Assembly (NCBI GenBank): GCA_017475765.1
Contig: JAFVEY010000055.1
Coordinates: forward strand, 1 to 64,000
DNA length: 64,000 bases
Direction: 5' to 3'
DNA from: Clostridia bacterium
GTDB taxonomy: Bacteria > Bacillota > Clostridia > Oscillospirales > Acutalibacteraceae
The stretch's first letter is position 1, and each line of letters starts with the position of its first letter. A program made the translations under genes and the position numbers. Below are positions 34,982 through 44,294 of the stretch, in pieces. The notes below the pieces were generated by a model that was given only the letters and a program-made list of their open reading frames with translations, had not been told where the DNA came from and searched no databases.

Positions 34982-35377
34982 TTACTCCATCTCGATGGTT
35001 GATTCGTTTTCCTGTTTGTCAGTATCAATAACGCTGTATTTTTCTTTTGATGTTAAGTATTCGGAATACTCGGCAAGATAAGCAAGACCGATACTGTTGA
35101 GCTTGTTCAGATTAATATTCACCTGAGACCTGAGCTCCTGCTCTGAAAGCATCGGGACAATATCCGTTTCATCAATTTCAACAGACGGGCTGATACCGAG
35201 AAGATAGTCGGTGGAAACATTGAAATATTTTGAGAGCTTCATTAAGGTTGCTCCATTCGGTACTCCACCGGATTTCCATTTGCTGATGATACCTGAAGAT
35301 AATCCTATCTCCTTTCCCACCGGATTTGGTTTTTTGCCGATTCCTTGACATAAACTATAAAATCTTTCCCAGAACAA
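34982..35377 (-). CDS. XRE-family transcriptional regulator
   Basis: A 131-residue protein with an N-terminal Cro/CI-type helix-turn-helix: PNPVGKEIGLSSGIISKWKSGGVPNGATLMKLSKYFNVSTDYLLG, in which the recognition part is SSGIISKWKSG. A C-terminal region of about 60 residues, rich in Glu, Leu and Asn, may dimerise. The start is a TTG at 35377, nine bases after AAGGGGG; no in-frame ATG is available. It is a single gene on the minus strand with a long, palindrome-rich region upstream. Its targets are unknown; it resembles phage- or element-type repressors in size but has no phage neighbours. Confidence 0.82.
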   Translation of the reverse strand: MFWERFYSLCQGIGKKPNPVGKEIGLSSGIISKWKSGGVPNGATLMKLSKYFNVSTDYLLGISPSVEIDETDIVPMLSEQELRSQVNINLNKLNSIGLAYLAEYSEYLTSKEKYSVIDTDKQENESTIEME

Positions 35378-35876
35378 ACAAAATACCCCCTTTCGTCAGT
35401 TGTGGAACTTATAAATTTATGAACAATTTGTTGAATTAGTTACCTCACCGCAGTAATCGTACAACGATAGGATGAGATATACCTGATATTTGACAACGAA
35501 CAAAATATTACCCAGCAATATTCTAATATTATCTTACCACAGATAATAAATTATTACAAGAGGCATTTTCGCATAAAAGTTGTAAAATAATTATCATTTT
35601 TACTCAATTGTAGTATTATGGGAGAAATTGACAAACAAATTTGTTTGTTTTGAAAGTATCTTGAGGGAAATATCAGGTAATATTTTGTTTGAAATGATTT
35701 CAAAGAAGCCTTTTATATGTTTTTTTGGAGAAAATTATATATTTTTGTGTGACATCGCAAGCTCCAGACAATTCAGCTATGATCATTCAAAACGATTGAC
35801 ATAATTCTGCAGATTTGATACAATAATACAATAAGACGGGTTTAATCCGGAATGTGTGATAAGGAGAAAGTAAATA
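35378..35876. promoter_or_regulatory. AT-rich intergenic region with repressor-like palindromes
   Basis: No gene is seen in this gap of about 500 bases. It contains AACAA-T-TTGTT (35422-35432), ATCGT-ACA-ACGAT (35456-35468) and a perfect 18-base palindrome ACAAACAAATTTGTTTGT (35631-35648). These are candidate operators for the adjacent XRE protein. The ylbF promoter, TTGACA-17-TACAAT, lies at 35796-35824. Confidence 0.5.
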
Positions 35877-36290
35877 ATGGAAAAAATTATTGAGCTTGCA
35901 AGAGAAATCGGAAGACAGCTTCAGCAGAGCGAAACGTATATCAGATATAATATGGCAAAACAGGCTGCCGATGATGACGGCGAGCTTCAGCAGCTGATCA
36001 GTGAATTTAATATGATAAGAGTCAATATATCCTCCGAAACCTCTAAATCGGAGGAGGAAAGAGATCCCGAACAGATCAGAAGCCTGAATGAGGATATGCG
36101 TAAGGTTTATGCAAAAATAATGACCAACGAAAGCATGATAAATTATAATGATGCCAAAGACGAGCTGGATATCATACTTCAGAGAGTCAATGCGATCATT
36201 CAGAAATCTTCAGAGGGCGAGGATCCCGATACAGCTGATTATGCGGCGTCCTGCAGCGGAAGCTGCTCCACTTGCGGCGGCTGCGGCTGA
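35877..36290 (+). CDS. YlbF/YmcA-family protein with a Cys-rich tail
   Basis: A 137-residue, mostly helical protein. The first ~110 residues (ELAREIGRQLQQSETYIRY; MINYNDAKDELDIILQRVNAII) match the YlbF/YmcA (Com_YlbF) family. In Bacillus subtilis, YlbF, YmcA and YaaT form a complex that binds Fe-S clusters and acts in mRNA maturation and development. The C-terminus is CSGSCSTCGGCG, a compact Cys cluster that could hold a metal or Fe-S centre. AAGGAGAAAG precedes the ATG. mutS follows after 26 bases, so it may be co-transcribed with the repair genes. Confidence 0.78.
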   Translation: MEKIIELAREIGRQLQQSETYIRYNMAKQAADDDGELQQLISEFNMIRVNISSETSKSEEERDPEQIRSLNEDMRKVYAKIMTNESMINYNDAKDELDIILQRVNAIIQKSSEGEDPDTADYAASCSGSCSTCGGCG

Positions 36291-36316
36291 TCATTTTAAG
36301 TAAAGGACGATATAAA

Positions 36317-38944
36317 ATGGCTGTTGTAAAGGAAGATACAAAAAAGCAGGAGCTTTCGCCGCTGATGCAGCAGTACAAAAGCGTGAAGGAAAAGTATAAC
36401 GATGCGATAGTCTTTTTCAGGGTCGGCGATTTTTATGAAATGTTTTTCGATGATGCAAAAACAGCTTCAAGGGAGCTGGAGCTTACTCTGACAGGAAAAG
36501 AATGCGGACTGGAAGAAAGAGCGCCTATGTGCGGTGTGCCGTTTCACAGTTATGAGGGCTATGCAGCAAGACTTATCGCAAAGGGCTATAAGGTCGCTAT
36601 CTGTGAGCAGACGGAGGATCCTTCCAAAACCAAAAAGCTTGTTAACCGTGATGTTGTCCGTGTCATTACACCGGGAACGGTAATGGAACAGAGTATGCTG
36701 GAAGAGGGCAGCAATAATTATATCTGCTCTGTTTTTACAAAAAAGGATAAGGCTGGACTTGCTTTCTGCGATGTTTCAACAGGCGAACTCTGTGCCACGC
36801 TGATCGATGATGAGGATGTTGAGAGTGCGGTCAAGAACGAACTACTCAAATTTTCACCGAAGGAGCTTCTTATCGGCGGAGAAACTGTCCGGTTCGGAAC
36901 ACTTTCCGCCTTCATAAAGGATAAGCTGACTGCCTGCGTGAATATGCTTGATGATGAGGAATTTTCTTATGCAGATGCCGAAAAGACGATCAGAGAGCAG
37001 TTTTCCGCAGGAAGTCTGGAAGATCTGGGTCTTGAAGGAATGGAGCAGACGGTATCGGCTTTGGGGGCGCTGATCTCCTATCTGAGAAAAACTCAGATAA
37101 ACGGACTTGAAAGAATCCGAAAAGCGGAGATATACAGAGAAGAACAGTTTGTGCATCTTGATTACAATACAAGAAAAAATCTGGAGCTGACTGAACCGCT
37201 GAACAGCAAAAACAAATCGGCATCGCTTCTTGCCATTCTTGATAAAACCAAGACGGCAATGGGCAAAAGACTGATAAAAAGTTATATTGAAAAGCCTCTT
37301 GTCAGCCTTGCCGCCATCACAAGAAGGCAGAATGCCGTGTCTGAGCTTTATGAAAATGTGCAGATGAGGGTCGGACTCCGTGATGCTCTGGTAGGAATGT
37401 TTGATATACAGCGTGTGATTACAAGAATCGTGTTCGGTTCGGCAAATGCAAGGGAGCTTCGCTCTTTGTGTTCGGCGCTGAAACGGCTGCCCGAAATTAA
37501 AAACAGCGTTCAGCCGTCTCAGAGCGGTCTGCTTTGCGATACAAGAAACAATATAGACACGCTGGAGGATATCGTAGAAATTATTGATAAAACCATTATA
37601 GAGGAGCCTCCTTTTTCTGTCCGTGAGGGAGGAATGATTAAAGAAGGCTGCTCGGAAGAGCTTGACGAGCTGAAAAGCGATATGACAAACAGCTCCGAGC
37701 TGATGGCAAGAATTGAAGCCGAAGAAAGAGAGAAGACGGGAATCCCTAAACTGAAAATCGGTTATAACCGTGTTTTCGGCTACTACATAGAGGTATCCAA
37801 TTCCTACAAGAATATGGTACCCGAAACATATATCCGGAAACAGACCCTGACAGGTGGCGAGCGATATATCACAGAGGAGCTTAAAATCCTCGAAAGAAGA
37901 ATCCTTGGGGCAAAGGATCGTTCCAATGAGCTGGAATATGCGATTTTTGAAAAAGTCAGGAATACTGCTGCACAGGCAGTCGAAAGAATCTCTGCATCCG
38001 CAGCAGCGGTTGCCGTGCTTGATGTGATGGCTTCCTTTGCGCAGGCTGCATTTGAAAATGATTATTGCTGTCCGGATCTTAACACCAACGGAACGATAAG
38101 CATTTCGGAGGGCAGACATCCTGTTGTTGAACGGCTTGTGACTGATACACGCTTTGTGCCCAATGATACGGAGCTTGATCTGAATGATAACCGTGTTGTT
38201 ATCATCACAGGTCCCAATATGTCAGGTAAATCCACCTATATGCGTCAGACGGCTCTTATTGTCCTTATGGCGCAGATCGGTTCATTTGTTCCTGCCAAAA
38301 GAGCGGATATATCTGTTACGGACAGTATTTTCACACGAATCGGAGCCTCTGACGACCTCTCAACGGGTCAGTCTACCTTTATGGTGGAAATGAATGAGGT
38401 GGCATACATACTCAGAAATGCGACAAAGAACAGTCTGCTGATATTGGATGAGATTGGCAGAGGTACGTCAACCTATGACGGTATGAGCATTGCAAGAGCT
38501 GTGCTTGAATATACAGCCGATACAAAAAAACTGGGCGCTAAAACCCTTTTTGCAACGCATTACCATGAGCTGACGATTCTTGAGGATAAGATCAGAGGAG
38601 TCAAGAATTATAATATTGCGGCGATGAAACGAGGGGATGATATAACCTTTCTGAGAAGGATCATTCCGGGCGCAGCCGATGAAAGCTACGGTGTTGAGGT
38701 GGCAAAGCTGGCAGGGCTTCCCGACAGCGTGATCGAAAGAGCAAAAAAGATACTCAAAGAGCTTGAAAGCTCCGATCATCGTCCGAAAAAGAAAGCGAAA
38801 GTACAGACGGAAGAGCCGCAGCTGGCTTTGGTACGTCAGGATTCACCTGCCGAAAAGCGTCTGCGTGAGCTTGATATCAACAAATTGACTCCGATGGAAT
38901 CCATGAATATACTTTTTGAGCTGATAAAACTGTTGGATAAGTAG
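36317..38944 (+). CDS. mutS: DNA mismatch repair protein MutS
   Basis: An 875-residue MutS1 protein. The mismatch-recognition Phe-x-Glu lies in FFRVGDFYEMF near residue 40. The ATPase has Walker A GPNMSGKSTYMRQ and Walker B SLLILDEIGRGTST, followed by FATHYHELT. The C-terminus ends MNILFELIKLLDK, as usual for the family. ATG 36317 with AAAGGACG upstream was preferred to a longer reading from 36272, which overlaps ylbF. mutL starts 5 bases later. Confidence 0.97.
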   Translation: MAVVKEDTKKQELSPLMQQYKSVKEKYNDAIVFFRVGDFYEMFFDDAKTASRELELTLTGKECGLEERAPMCGVPFHSYEGYAARLIAKGYKVAICEQTEDPSKTKKLVNRDVVRVITPGTVMEQSMLEEGSNNYICSVFTKKDKAGLAFCDVSTGELCATLIDDEDVESAVKNELLKFSPKELLIGGETVRFGTLSAFIKDKLTACVNMLDDEEFSYADAEKTIREQFSAGSLEDLGLEGMEQTVSALGALISYLRKTQINGLERIRKAEIYREEQFVHLDYNTRKNLELTEPLNSKNKSASLLAILDKTKTAMGKRLIKSYIEKPLVSLAAITRRQNAVSELYENVQMRVGLRDALVGMFDIQRVITRIVFGSANARELRSLCSALKRLPEIKNSVQPSQSGLLCDTRNNIDTLEDIVEIIDKTIIEEPPFSVREGGMIKEGCSEELDELKSDMTNSSELMARIEAEEREKTGIPKLKIGYNRVFGYYIEVSNSYKNMVPETYIRKQTLTGGERYITEELKILERRILGAKDRSNELEYAIFEKVRNTAAQAVERISASAAAVAVLDVMASFAQAAFENDYCCPDLNTNGTISISEGRHPVVERLVTDTRFVPNDTELDLNDNRVVIITGPNMSGKSTYMRQTALIVLMAQIGSFVPAKRADISVTDSIFTRIGASDDLSTGQSTFMVEMNEVAYILRNATKNSLLILDEIGRGTSTYDGMSIARAVLEYTADTKKLGAKTLFATHYHELTILEDKIRGVKNYNIAAMKRGDDITFLRRIIPGAADESYGVEVAKLAGLPDSVIERAKKILKELESSDHRPKKKAKVQTEEPQLALVRQDSPAEKRLRELDINKLTPMESMNILFELIKLLDK

Positions 38945-38949
38945 AAGAG

Positions 38950-40995
38950 GTGATAAAAACGGGTGCTATTAACGTACTGCCAAAGCAGATTGCTGAATTG
39001 ATCGCTGCCGGTGAGGTTATCGAAAGACCGTCCTCGGTCATTAAGGAGCTTGTCGAAAACTGTATTGATGCCGGGGCGCATAATATTATTGTTGAAATAC
39101 AGAACGGCGGAACAACATATATGCGAGTGACGGATGACGGCTGCGGTATTGAGCGTGAGGATGTGAAAAATGCCTTTCTTCGCCATGCGACAAGCAAAAT
39201 ATCAAAGCAGGATGATCTGGATGCGATCGGCACACTCGGCTTCCGTGGAGAAGCGCTTGCTTCTATATGTGCTGTTTCAAAGGTCGAGATTTTTACAAAA
39301 AGCAGCAAGGAATCTGACGGCACTCATTATGCACTTGACGGAGGAGAGGAAGCTATTTTTGAAATGGCGGGATGTCCTCAGGGAACAACATTTATTGTTC
39401 GTGATATATTCTATAATGTTCCTGCGAGAATGAAATTTCTCAAAAAGGATGTTTCCGAGGGAAATGCAATTGCAGTTCTTATCGACAGAATAGCGCTTTC
39501 TCATCCCGAAATCAGCTTCACTTTGATCCGTGACGGAAAAAGAACACTCAAAACGCAGGGCGACGGCAAGCTTTCCAATGCTGTGTTTCAGGTATTTGGA
39601 AAGGAATTCTATGCTTCTCTCGTACCTGTATCATACAGTATCAATCATATTGATGTTGAGGGCTTTGTGACAAAGCCTGCCTCTTCCGTCAAGGCGAACA
39701 GAAGTATGCAGGTGTTTTTCATCAACGGCCGCTATGTTCGCACCAAAACGGCTATGGCTGCGCTGGAACAGGCATACAGCGGCAGTATTATGACAGGTAA
39801 ATATCCTTCTTGTGTGCTGATGCTGAAAATGAACTGCTCCATGCTTGATGTGAATGTTCATCCGGCAAAGCTGGAGGTAAGATTCACCAACGAAAGACCC
39901 GTATATGAGGCGGTTTATCATGCTGTCCGTTCGGCAGTAATGAAATTCGATACAAGAACAGAGGATGTATTGAGGGAAAATATTAAAATAACAGACCCGA
40001 AGCTGTTGACAGCGCCTGTTGATACGGCAACGCAGCTGGGATTTTCTTACGGCAGAAGCGATCTGTTCGGTAAAATGCCGGATGCACTTCACAACAGACC
40101 TTCACAGGCGGTCAAAGCCGAAGATAACGAACCGGAAATCTATGTGCCGCCCAAAACAAAGTTTGAATATGTTCAGCCTCTGCATATACCAACGGCAGAG
40201 GCTGAACCGCCAAAAGAAACAGAGCCGGACGCAGTATCCGATACTGCTGATGAAGCAGCTCAGTCAATTTCAAGCGAGCCTGTACAAGATGGGTCAGAAG
40301 CAATGACAGCTGATGATCTTTATGTGCAGGAACAGAATGATACAGACAGTACTCCGGCAGAACCCGAAGCAAAAGTGACGATCAGCGATAATGCCGTAAC
40401 AATTGTTGATGAGGATAAAAGAGAGCTTCCGTTCAGATATATCGGTCAGGCTTTTTCTACATATATTATACTTGAATATGATGATGACAGACTGATGTTT
40501 ATCGACAAGCATGCAGCACATGAAAGGCTGATTTACGAAAGATTGAAAAGGCAGAACAGGGGAAGTAATTCTCAGATGCTTCTGGAACCTGTGTCGGTCA
40601 TTCTAGAAAAGGATGAATGCCGGACAGTACTTGAAAATAAGGATATGCTGATGGATGCCGGCTTCGAGATAGATGCCTTCGGGGATCGGACGGTCATTAT
40701 ACGTTCTGTCCCGATCATGATGGAAACACTTGAAATCAGCGAGGAATTTTCAGAAATTGCAGATTATCTGTGCAAGCATAAAAAGCTCATTCTGTCTGAA
40801 AAAATGGAGTGGATATTTGCCAATACCGCCTGCCGTGCGGCGGTCAAGGCAGGCAATGTCAGTCACCCGGAGGAGCTTATCGATCTTGCTCTGACGCTCG
40901 AGAGAAATCCTGAGATAAGATATTGCCCCCACGGAAGACCAATATATTTCTTTATGTCCAGATATGAGATTGAGAAATCTTTCAAGAGAATATGA
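38950..40995 (+). CDS. mutL: DNA mismatch repair endonuclease MutL
   Basis: A 681-residue protein. The GHKL ATPase has KELVENCIDAGAHNI, RVTDDGCGIE, RHATSKI and GFRGEALASI. A variable acidic linker of about 110 residues precedes the C-terminal domain. That domain has the endonuclease motif DKHAAHERLIYERL and CPHGRPIYF, so it should be a nicking MutL, as in bacteria without MutH. The start is uncertain. The GTG at 38950 sits inside GAGGTGAT, which looks like the ribosome site itself, and no ATG, GTG or TTG follows in frame before INVLPKQIAELIAAGEV. Confidence 0.95.
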   Translation: MIKTGAINVLPKQIAELIAAGEVIERPSSVIKELVENCIDAGAHNIIVEIQNGGTTYMRVTDDGCGIEREDVKNAFLRHATSKISKQDDLDAIGTLGFRGEALASICAVSKVEIFTKSSKESDGTHYALDGGEEAIFEMAGCPQGTTFIVRDIFYNVPARMKFLKKDVSEGNAIAVLIDRIALSHPEISFTLIRDGKRTLKTQGDGKLSNAVFQVFGKEFYASLVPVSYSINHIDVEGFVTKPASSVKANRSMQVFFINGRYVRTKTAMAALEQAYSGSIMTGKYPSCVLMLKMNCSMLDVNVHPAKLEVRFTNERPVYEAVYHAVRSAVMKFDTRTEDVLRENIKITDPKLLTAPVDTATQLGFSYGRSDLFGKMPDALHNRPSQAVKAEDNEPEIYVPPKTKFEYVQPLHIPTAEAEPPKETEPDAVSDTADEAAQSISSEPVQDGSEAMTADDLYVQEQNDTDSTPAEPEAKVTISDNAVTIVDEDKRELPFRYIGQAFSTYIILEYDDDRLMFIDKHAAHERLIYERLKRQNRGSNSQMLLEPVSVILEKDECRTVLENKDMLMDAGFEIDAFGDRTVIIRSVPIMMETLEISEEFSEIADYLCKHKKLILSEKMEWIFANTACRAAVKAGNVSHPEELIDLALTLERNPEIRYCPHGRPIYFFMSRYEIEKSFKRI

Positions 40996-41128
40996 AATTG
41001 GTGATATTTTAGCTGAAAACTTAAAATTTTGCACAATTTTTTGACAAACATATTGATTTGATATATTTATTTGTGGTATAATATTAGATACTATGGTGTA
41101 TATAGCAAAAATAAATGAGGTGTATGTG

Positions 41129-41863
41129 ATGCCGGAAAATATAGCTCTGCAAAATAAAGAAGAGACTGTTGAAGAAGCTGTCATAACCGATTCAAAGCTT
41201 ACTCCCGAAGAACAGATTGATTTTCTGAGACGAAAGCTAGAACAGGCGGAACTGGAAGCAACCGATAACAGAATCGCTCTTATCGAAATGACTGCATCCC
41301 GCAATGCTTTATATAAATCCCTTCAGGATACTCAGATGCGTCTTGCCGAAGCTATCGGTCAGAGGGAAAACGATGTTGAAGCATACCAGAAGGAGCTTGA
41401 TATGCGTCTAAGCGAAAAACGTCAGCTTCAGGAGCAGTATGATGCTCTTGTGATAAAGGCTAAGCGCTATGACGAGCTGCAGGAAAGCATTGTCAAGATC
41501 AAGATGAAGGCTGAGGTTCGTGCGCACGGTGTGATTGACGAGGCTCAGGAAAAAGCAATGGATACAATTATGCTGATTGACAATATCGAAAAGGAAATCA
41601 TGCTTTTCAGAGAAGATCTGACGTATCTGCGCAGGGATATCAAAATCGGAACGGTCACTCTTGATGACAGGCTTGAAAATATTTATCTTCGCCTTTGCAA
41701 AAATCTGGACAGACTTTTGGAGATAAAAGAGAATTTTTATATCAAGAATTCACTTCCTTTGGGTGACGATAATTTCAAAGTTGCCGAGGGACAAGCACCT
41801 ACTCTTACATATCCGAAACCCGGTGAGGAGAAAATTCCACAGGAAGCTACTGAAACGGAATAA
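41129..41863 (+). CDS. Coiled-coil protein of unknown function
   Basis: A 244-residue soluble protein, strongly helical and charged from about residue 30 to 210. Segments such as EEQIDFLRRKLEQAELEA and EKRQLQEQYDALVIKAKRYD have heptad character. It then reads EVRAHGVIDEAQEKAMD, which recalls the helical region of DivIVA-like or ATP synthase b-like proteins, but I cannot place it in a family. The C-terminal 30 residues are Pro/Glu-rich. ATG 41129 follows TGAGG; an upstream ATG at 41093 lies too close to TATAAT (41079-41084). It is a single gene between mutL and a terminator. Confidence 0.7.
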   Translation: MPENIALQNKEETVEEAVITDSKLTPEEQIDFLRRKLEQAELEATDNRIALIEMTASRNALYKSLQDTQMRLAEAIGQRENDVEAYQKELDMRLSEKRQLQEQYDALVIKAKRYDELQESIVKIKMKAEVRAHGVIDEAQEKAMDTIMLIDNIEKEIMLFREDLTYLRRDIKIGTVTLDDRLENIYLRLCKNLDRLLEIKENFYIKNSLPLGDDNFKVAEGQAPTLTYPKPGEEKIPQEATETE

Positions 41864-41874
41864 TACGGCAATCA

Positions 41875-41896
41875 AGCGGTCTTATGACCGCTTTTT
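41875..41896 (+). terminator. Terminator after the coiled-coil gene
   Basis: AGCGGTC pairs with GACCGCT across TTAT, followed by four T. Confidence 0.7.
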
Positions 41897-41944
41897 CTGT
41901 TATAAAAGCCGGCAGTGTGCCATATACTTTATCGGGGTGATAAT

Positions 41945-42661
41945 GTGGAAAAGCTAAAGGCTTATTTGTGTTATTCAGCGGCTTTGATATGTATATTTCT
42001 TTTCGGTGCTCTTCTGTATGCCTCCTTTGACGGGCAGCCGCAGGTAATGACGGCTTCCGCAGAGGTCAGACCTGTTGTCGTGATTGATGCGGGGCATGGG
42101 GGAGAAGACAGCGGAGCGGTCGCCAACGGAATACTTGAAAAGGATATCAATCTTTCGATTGCTCTTAAACTGAGAGATATGCTGACAGCGGCAGGCTATA
42201 CTGTTGTGATGACAAGGGATACCGATGTTTCGATTTATGATAGTGCAGCGTCAACCGTACACGAGAAAAAGGTTTCGGATATGAAAAATCGTGCGGCTAT
42301 CATTAACGGCAGCGGACAAAACATACTGATCAGTATTCATCAGAATAAATTTGAACAAAGCAAATACAGCGGCACACAGATGTTTTATTCTGGCAATAAC
42401 CCGAAAAGTGCCGAGCTCGCTGAATGTCTGCGCCGCTCCGTCACAGGGCTTCTGCAGCCCGACAACAAGCGTGAACTGAAGCAGGATGACGGTTCCATTT
42501 ATATTCTGAAACAAGCCTCTGTTCCGGCAGTAATTGTTGAATGTGGCTTTATATCCAATGAAGCAGAAGCCGCAAAGCTGAAAACAGACAAATATCAGAC
42601 AGAAATGGCATTTGCAGTCATGTGCGGCTTTCTTGATTATATGAATCAGCAGGCAGCGTGA
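41945..42661 (+). CDS. cwlD: N-acetylmuramoyl-L-alanine amidase, CwlD-like
   Basis: A 238-residue exported amidase_3 enzyme. An N-terminal hydrophobic segment (about 8-27) directs it out of the cytoplasm. The zinc site is formed by His in VVIDAGHGGEDSGAV, Glu in GILEKDINL and His in ISIHQNKF. The catalytic Glu is in VIVECGFISNEAEAAKL. The short form without wall-binding domains matches CwlD, which makes muramic delta-lactam in the spore cortex. The start is a GTG at 41945 following GGGGTGAT; an ATG at 41943 is out of frame. Confidence 0.85.
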   Translation: MEKLKAYLCYSAALICIFLFGALLYASFDGQPQVMTASAEVRPVVVIDAGHGGEDSGAVANGILEKDINLSIALKLRDMLTAAGYTVVMTRDTDVSIYDSAASTVHEKKVSDMKNRAAIINGSGQNILISIHQNKFEQSKYSGTQMFYSGNNPKSAELAECLRRSVTGLLQPDNKRELKQDDGSIYILKQASVPAVIVECGFISNEAEAAKLKTDKYQTEMAFAVMCGFLDYMNQQAA

Positions 42662-42686
42662 AAATAGAAAAAAGGAGAATTGAAAA

Positions 42687-44072
42687 ATGGCGGATAAGAT
42701 AAAAACAATGTATGTATGCTCTGAATGTGGCCATGAAAGCGCAAAGTGGTTCGGCAAATGTCCCGGCTGCGGCGAATGGAACACGATGAGCGAGGAGATC
42801 AGGGAAATGCCGAAAAGGGGTTCGGCAAAAGCAGTAATAGAACAGCGCACCCGTCCTTCAGCCGTTCCTGTCCCTATAACGGAAATCACGACCGAGGATG
42901 AGGAAAGATATTATACAGGCTCCAAAGAGCTGGACAGAGTACTCGGCGGAGGTATCGTCAAAGGTTCGCTGGTGCTTCTCGGCGGTGATCCGGGCATCGG
43001 AAAATCAACGATTCTTCTTCAGATATGCAGCCATCTCGGAAAGATACTCAAGATCCTGTATATTTCCGGAGAAGAATCCAAAAGACAGATAAAGCTGAGA
43101 GCTTCGAGGCTGGGTGTAAACTGTGAAAATCTTTTTGTTATGACGGAAACAGATGTCGAGATCGTTGCCAATCAGATACAGACGGAAAAGCCGGATCTTG
43201 TGATGATCGACTCCATACAGACCATGAATTTCAAGGAACTCAGCTCCTCGCCCGGAAGCGTTACTCAGGTTCGAGAGTGCACCAATATTCTGATGAGAAC
43301 GTCCAAATCTTTGGATATTCCCTGTGTTATTGTCGGTCATGTCAATAAGGACGGCGCTATTGCCGGACCGAAGGTGCTGGAGCATATTGTGGATGCGGTG
43401 CTTTATTTTGAAGGCGACAAGCAGATGTCGTACCGGATTCTCCGTGCTGTCAAAAACCGTTACGGCTCTACTAATGAGATAGGTGTTTTTCAGATGGGGG
43501 ACAGCGGTCTGAGCGAGGTGGAAAATCCTTCCCTGATGCTTCTTTCGGGCAGACCGAAAAATGTCAGCGGAACCTGCGTTGCCTGCCCAATGGAGGGCAG
43601 CCGTCCGATACTTGCTGAAATACAAGGACTGGTCACCAATTCCGGCTACGGTAATGCCAGAAGAATGTCAACAGGATTTGACTATAACAGGATGTCCATG
43701 CTTCTTGCCGTTCTCGAAAAGCGCTGCGGATATTATTTTTCAAGCCTTGATGCCTATATCAATGTGATCGGCGGTCTGCGGCTGGACGAGCCGGCAACTG
43801 ATCTTGCCGTGGCGCTTGCTTTGGTAAGCAGCCTTAAAGATATTGTTGTTCCGGAAGATGTTCTTGCTTTCGGAGAAGTGGGTCTGACGGGAGAGATCAG
43901 AGCCGTCAATCATGCCGCACTCAGAGCGACAGAGGCGGCAAGACTCGGCTTCAGCAAATGTATACTGCCCTATCATAATGTGAAAAGCATCGTTCTGCCC
44001 GAAGATACCAACATTGAGATTATCGGAGTCCGTACCATTCGTGACGCTGTTGCGGCTCTTGCAAGACAGTAG
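42687..44072 (+). CDS. radA: DNA repair protein RadA
   Basis: A 461-residue RecA-like helicase of recombination. The N-terminal zinc finger is CSECGHESAKWFGKCPGCGEW. Walker A is GGDPGIGKST, and the RadA-specific motif is KNRYGSTNEIG. The C-terminal Lon-like domain includes DLAVALALVSSL and FGEVGLTGEIRAV. AAAAAAGGAG precedes the ATG. Its 3' end overlaps a small minus-strand gene by about 53 bases. Confidence 0.97.
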   Translation: MADKIKTMYVCSECGHESAKWFGKCPGCGEWNTMSEEIREMPKRGSAKAVIEQRTRPSAVPVPITEITTEDEERYYTGSKELDRVLGGGIVKGSLVLLGGDPGIGKSTILLQICSHLGKILKILYISGEESKRQIKLRASRLGVNCENLFVMTETDVEIVANQIQTEKPDLVMIDSIQTMNFKELSSSPGSVTQVRECTNILMRTSKSLDIPCVIVGHVNKDGAIAGPKVLEHIVDAVLYFEGDKQMSYRILRAVKNRYGSTNEIGVFQMGDSGLSEVENPSLMLLSGRPKNVSGTCVACPMEGSRPILAEIQGLVTNSGYGNARRMSTGFDYNRMSMLLAVLEKRCGYYFSSLDAYINVIGGLRLDEPATDLAVALALVSSLKDIVVPEDVLAFGEVGLTGEIRAVNHAALRATEAARLGFSKCILPYHNVKSIVLPEDTNIEIIGVRTIRDAVAALARQ

Positions 44073-44202
44073 GGGAATTGTCGGGCTGTATTCTGTGCAT
44101 ACAGCCGCTGTCCGTACAGTTTGTAACAGCGGCAGTCATATCCAGCTTGCAGTAGCCGTCCGATTGGTAGATACATTTTTCATCACAGGATATCAAAGTC
44201 AT
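44020..44202 (-). CDS. Small Cys-rich protein, convergent with radA
   Basis: A 60-residue minus-strand protein beginning MTLISCDEKCIYQSDGYCKLD, followed by VTNCTDSGCMHRI. The Cys spacing and CIYQ-DG-C motif recall a widespread family of very short clostridial proteins that may bind a metal. GGGTGAT lies right before the ATG, and sequences resembling a -10 element precede that. The C-terminal third lies inside the radA coding region and reads like random antisense, so the functional part may be only the first ~40 residues. Confidence 0.55.
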   Translation of the reverse strand: MTLISCDEKCIYQSDGYCKLDMTAAVTNCTDSGCMHRIQPDNSPTVLQEPQQRHEWYGLR

Positions 44203-44251
44203 ATTATCACCCGTATCTATTATTGACGGATATTTGTTATAATATGATTTT

Positions 44252-44290
44252 TTATTAAAAAACCATAAGGGTTTTTATTCCCTTATGGTT
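44252..44290 (-). terminator. Terminator of the minus-strand deformylase cluster
   Basis: AACCATAAGGG pairs with CCCTTATGGTT; on the minus strand TTTTTTAATAAAA follows. Confidence 0.8.
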
Positions 44291-44294
44291 TCAT

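Noticed and set aside
36854..38119. A 421-codon open frame antisense to mutS
   Set aside because: It lies wholly inside mutS, has a His/Cys/Phe-rich composition typical of antisense frames, and has no ribosome site or family motif.
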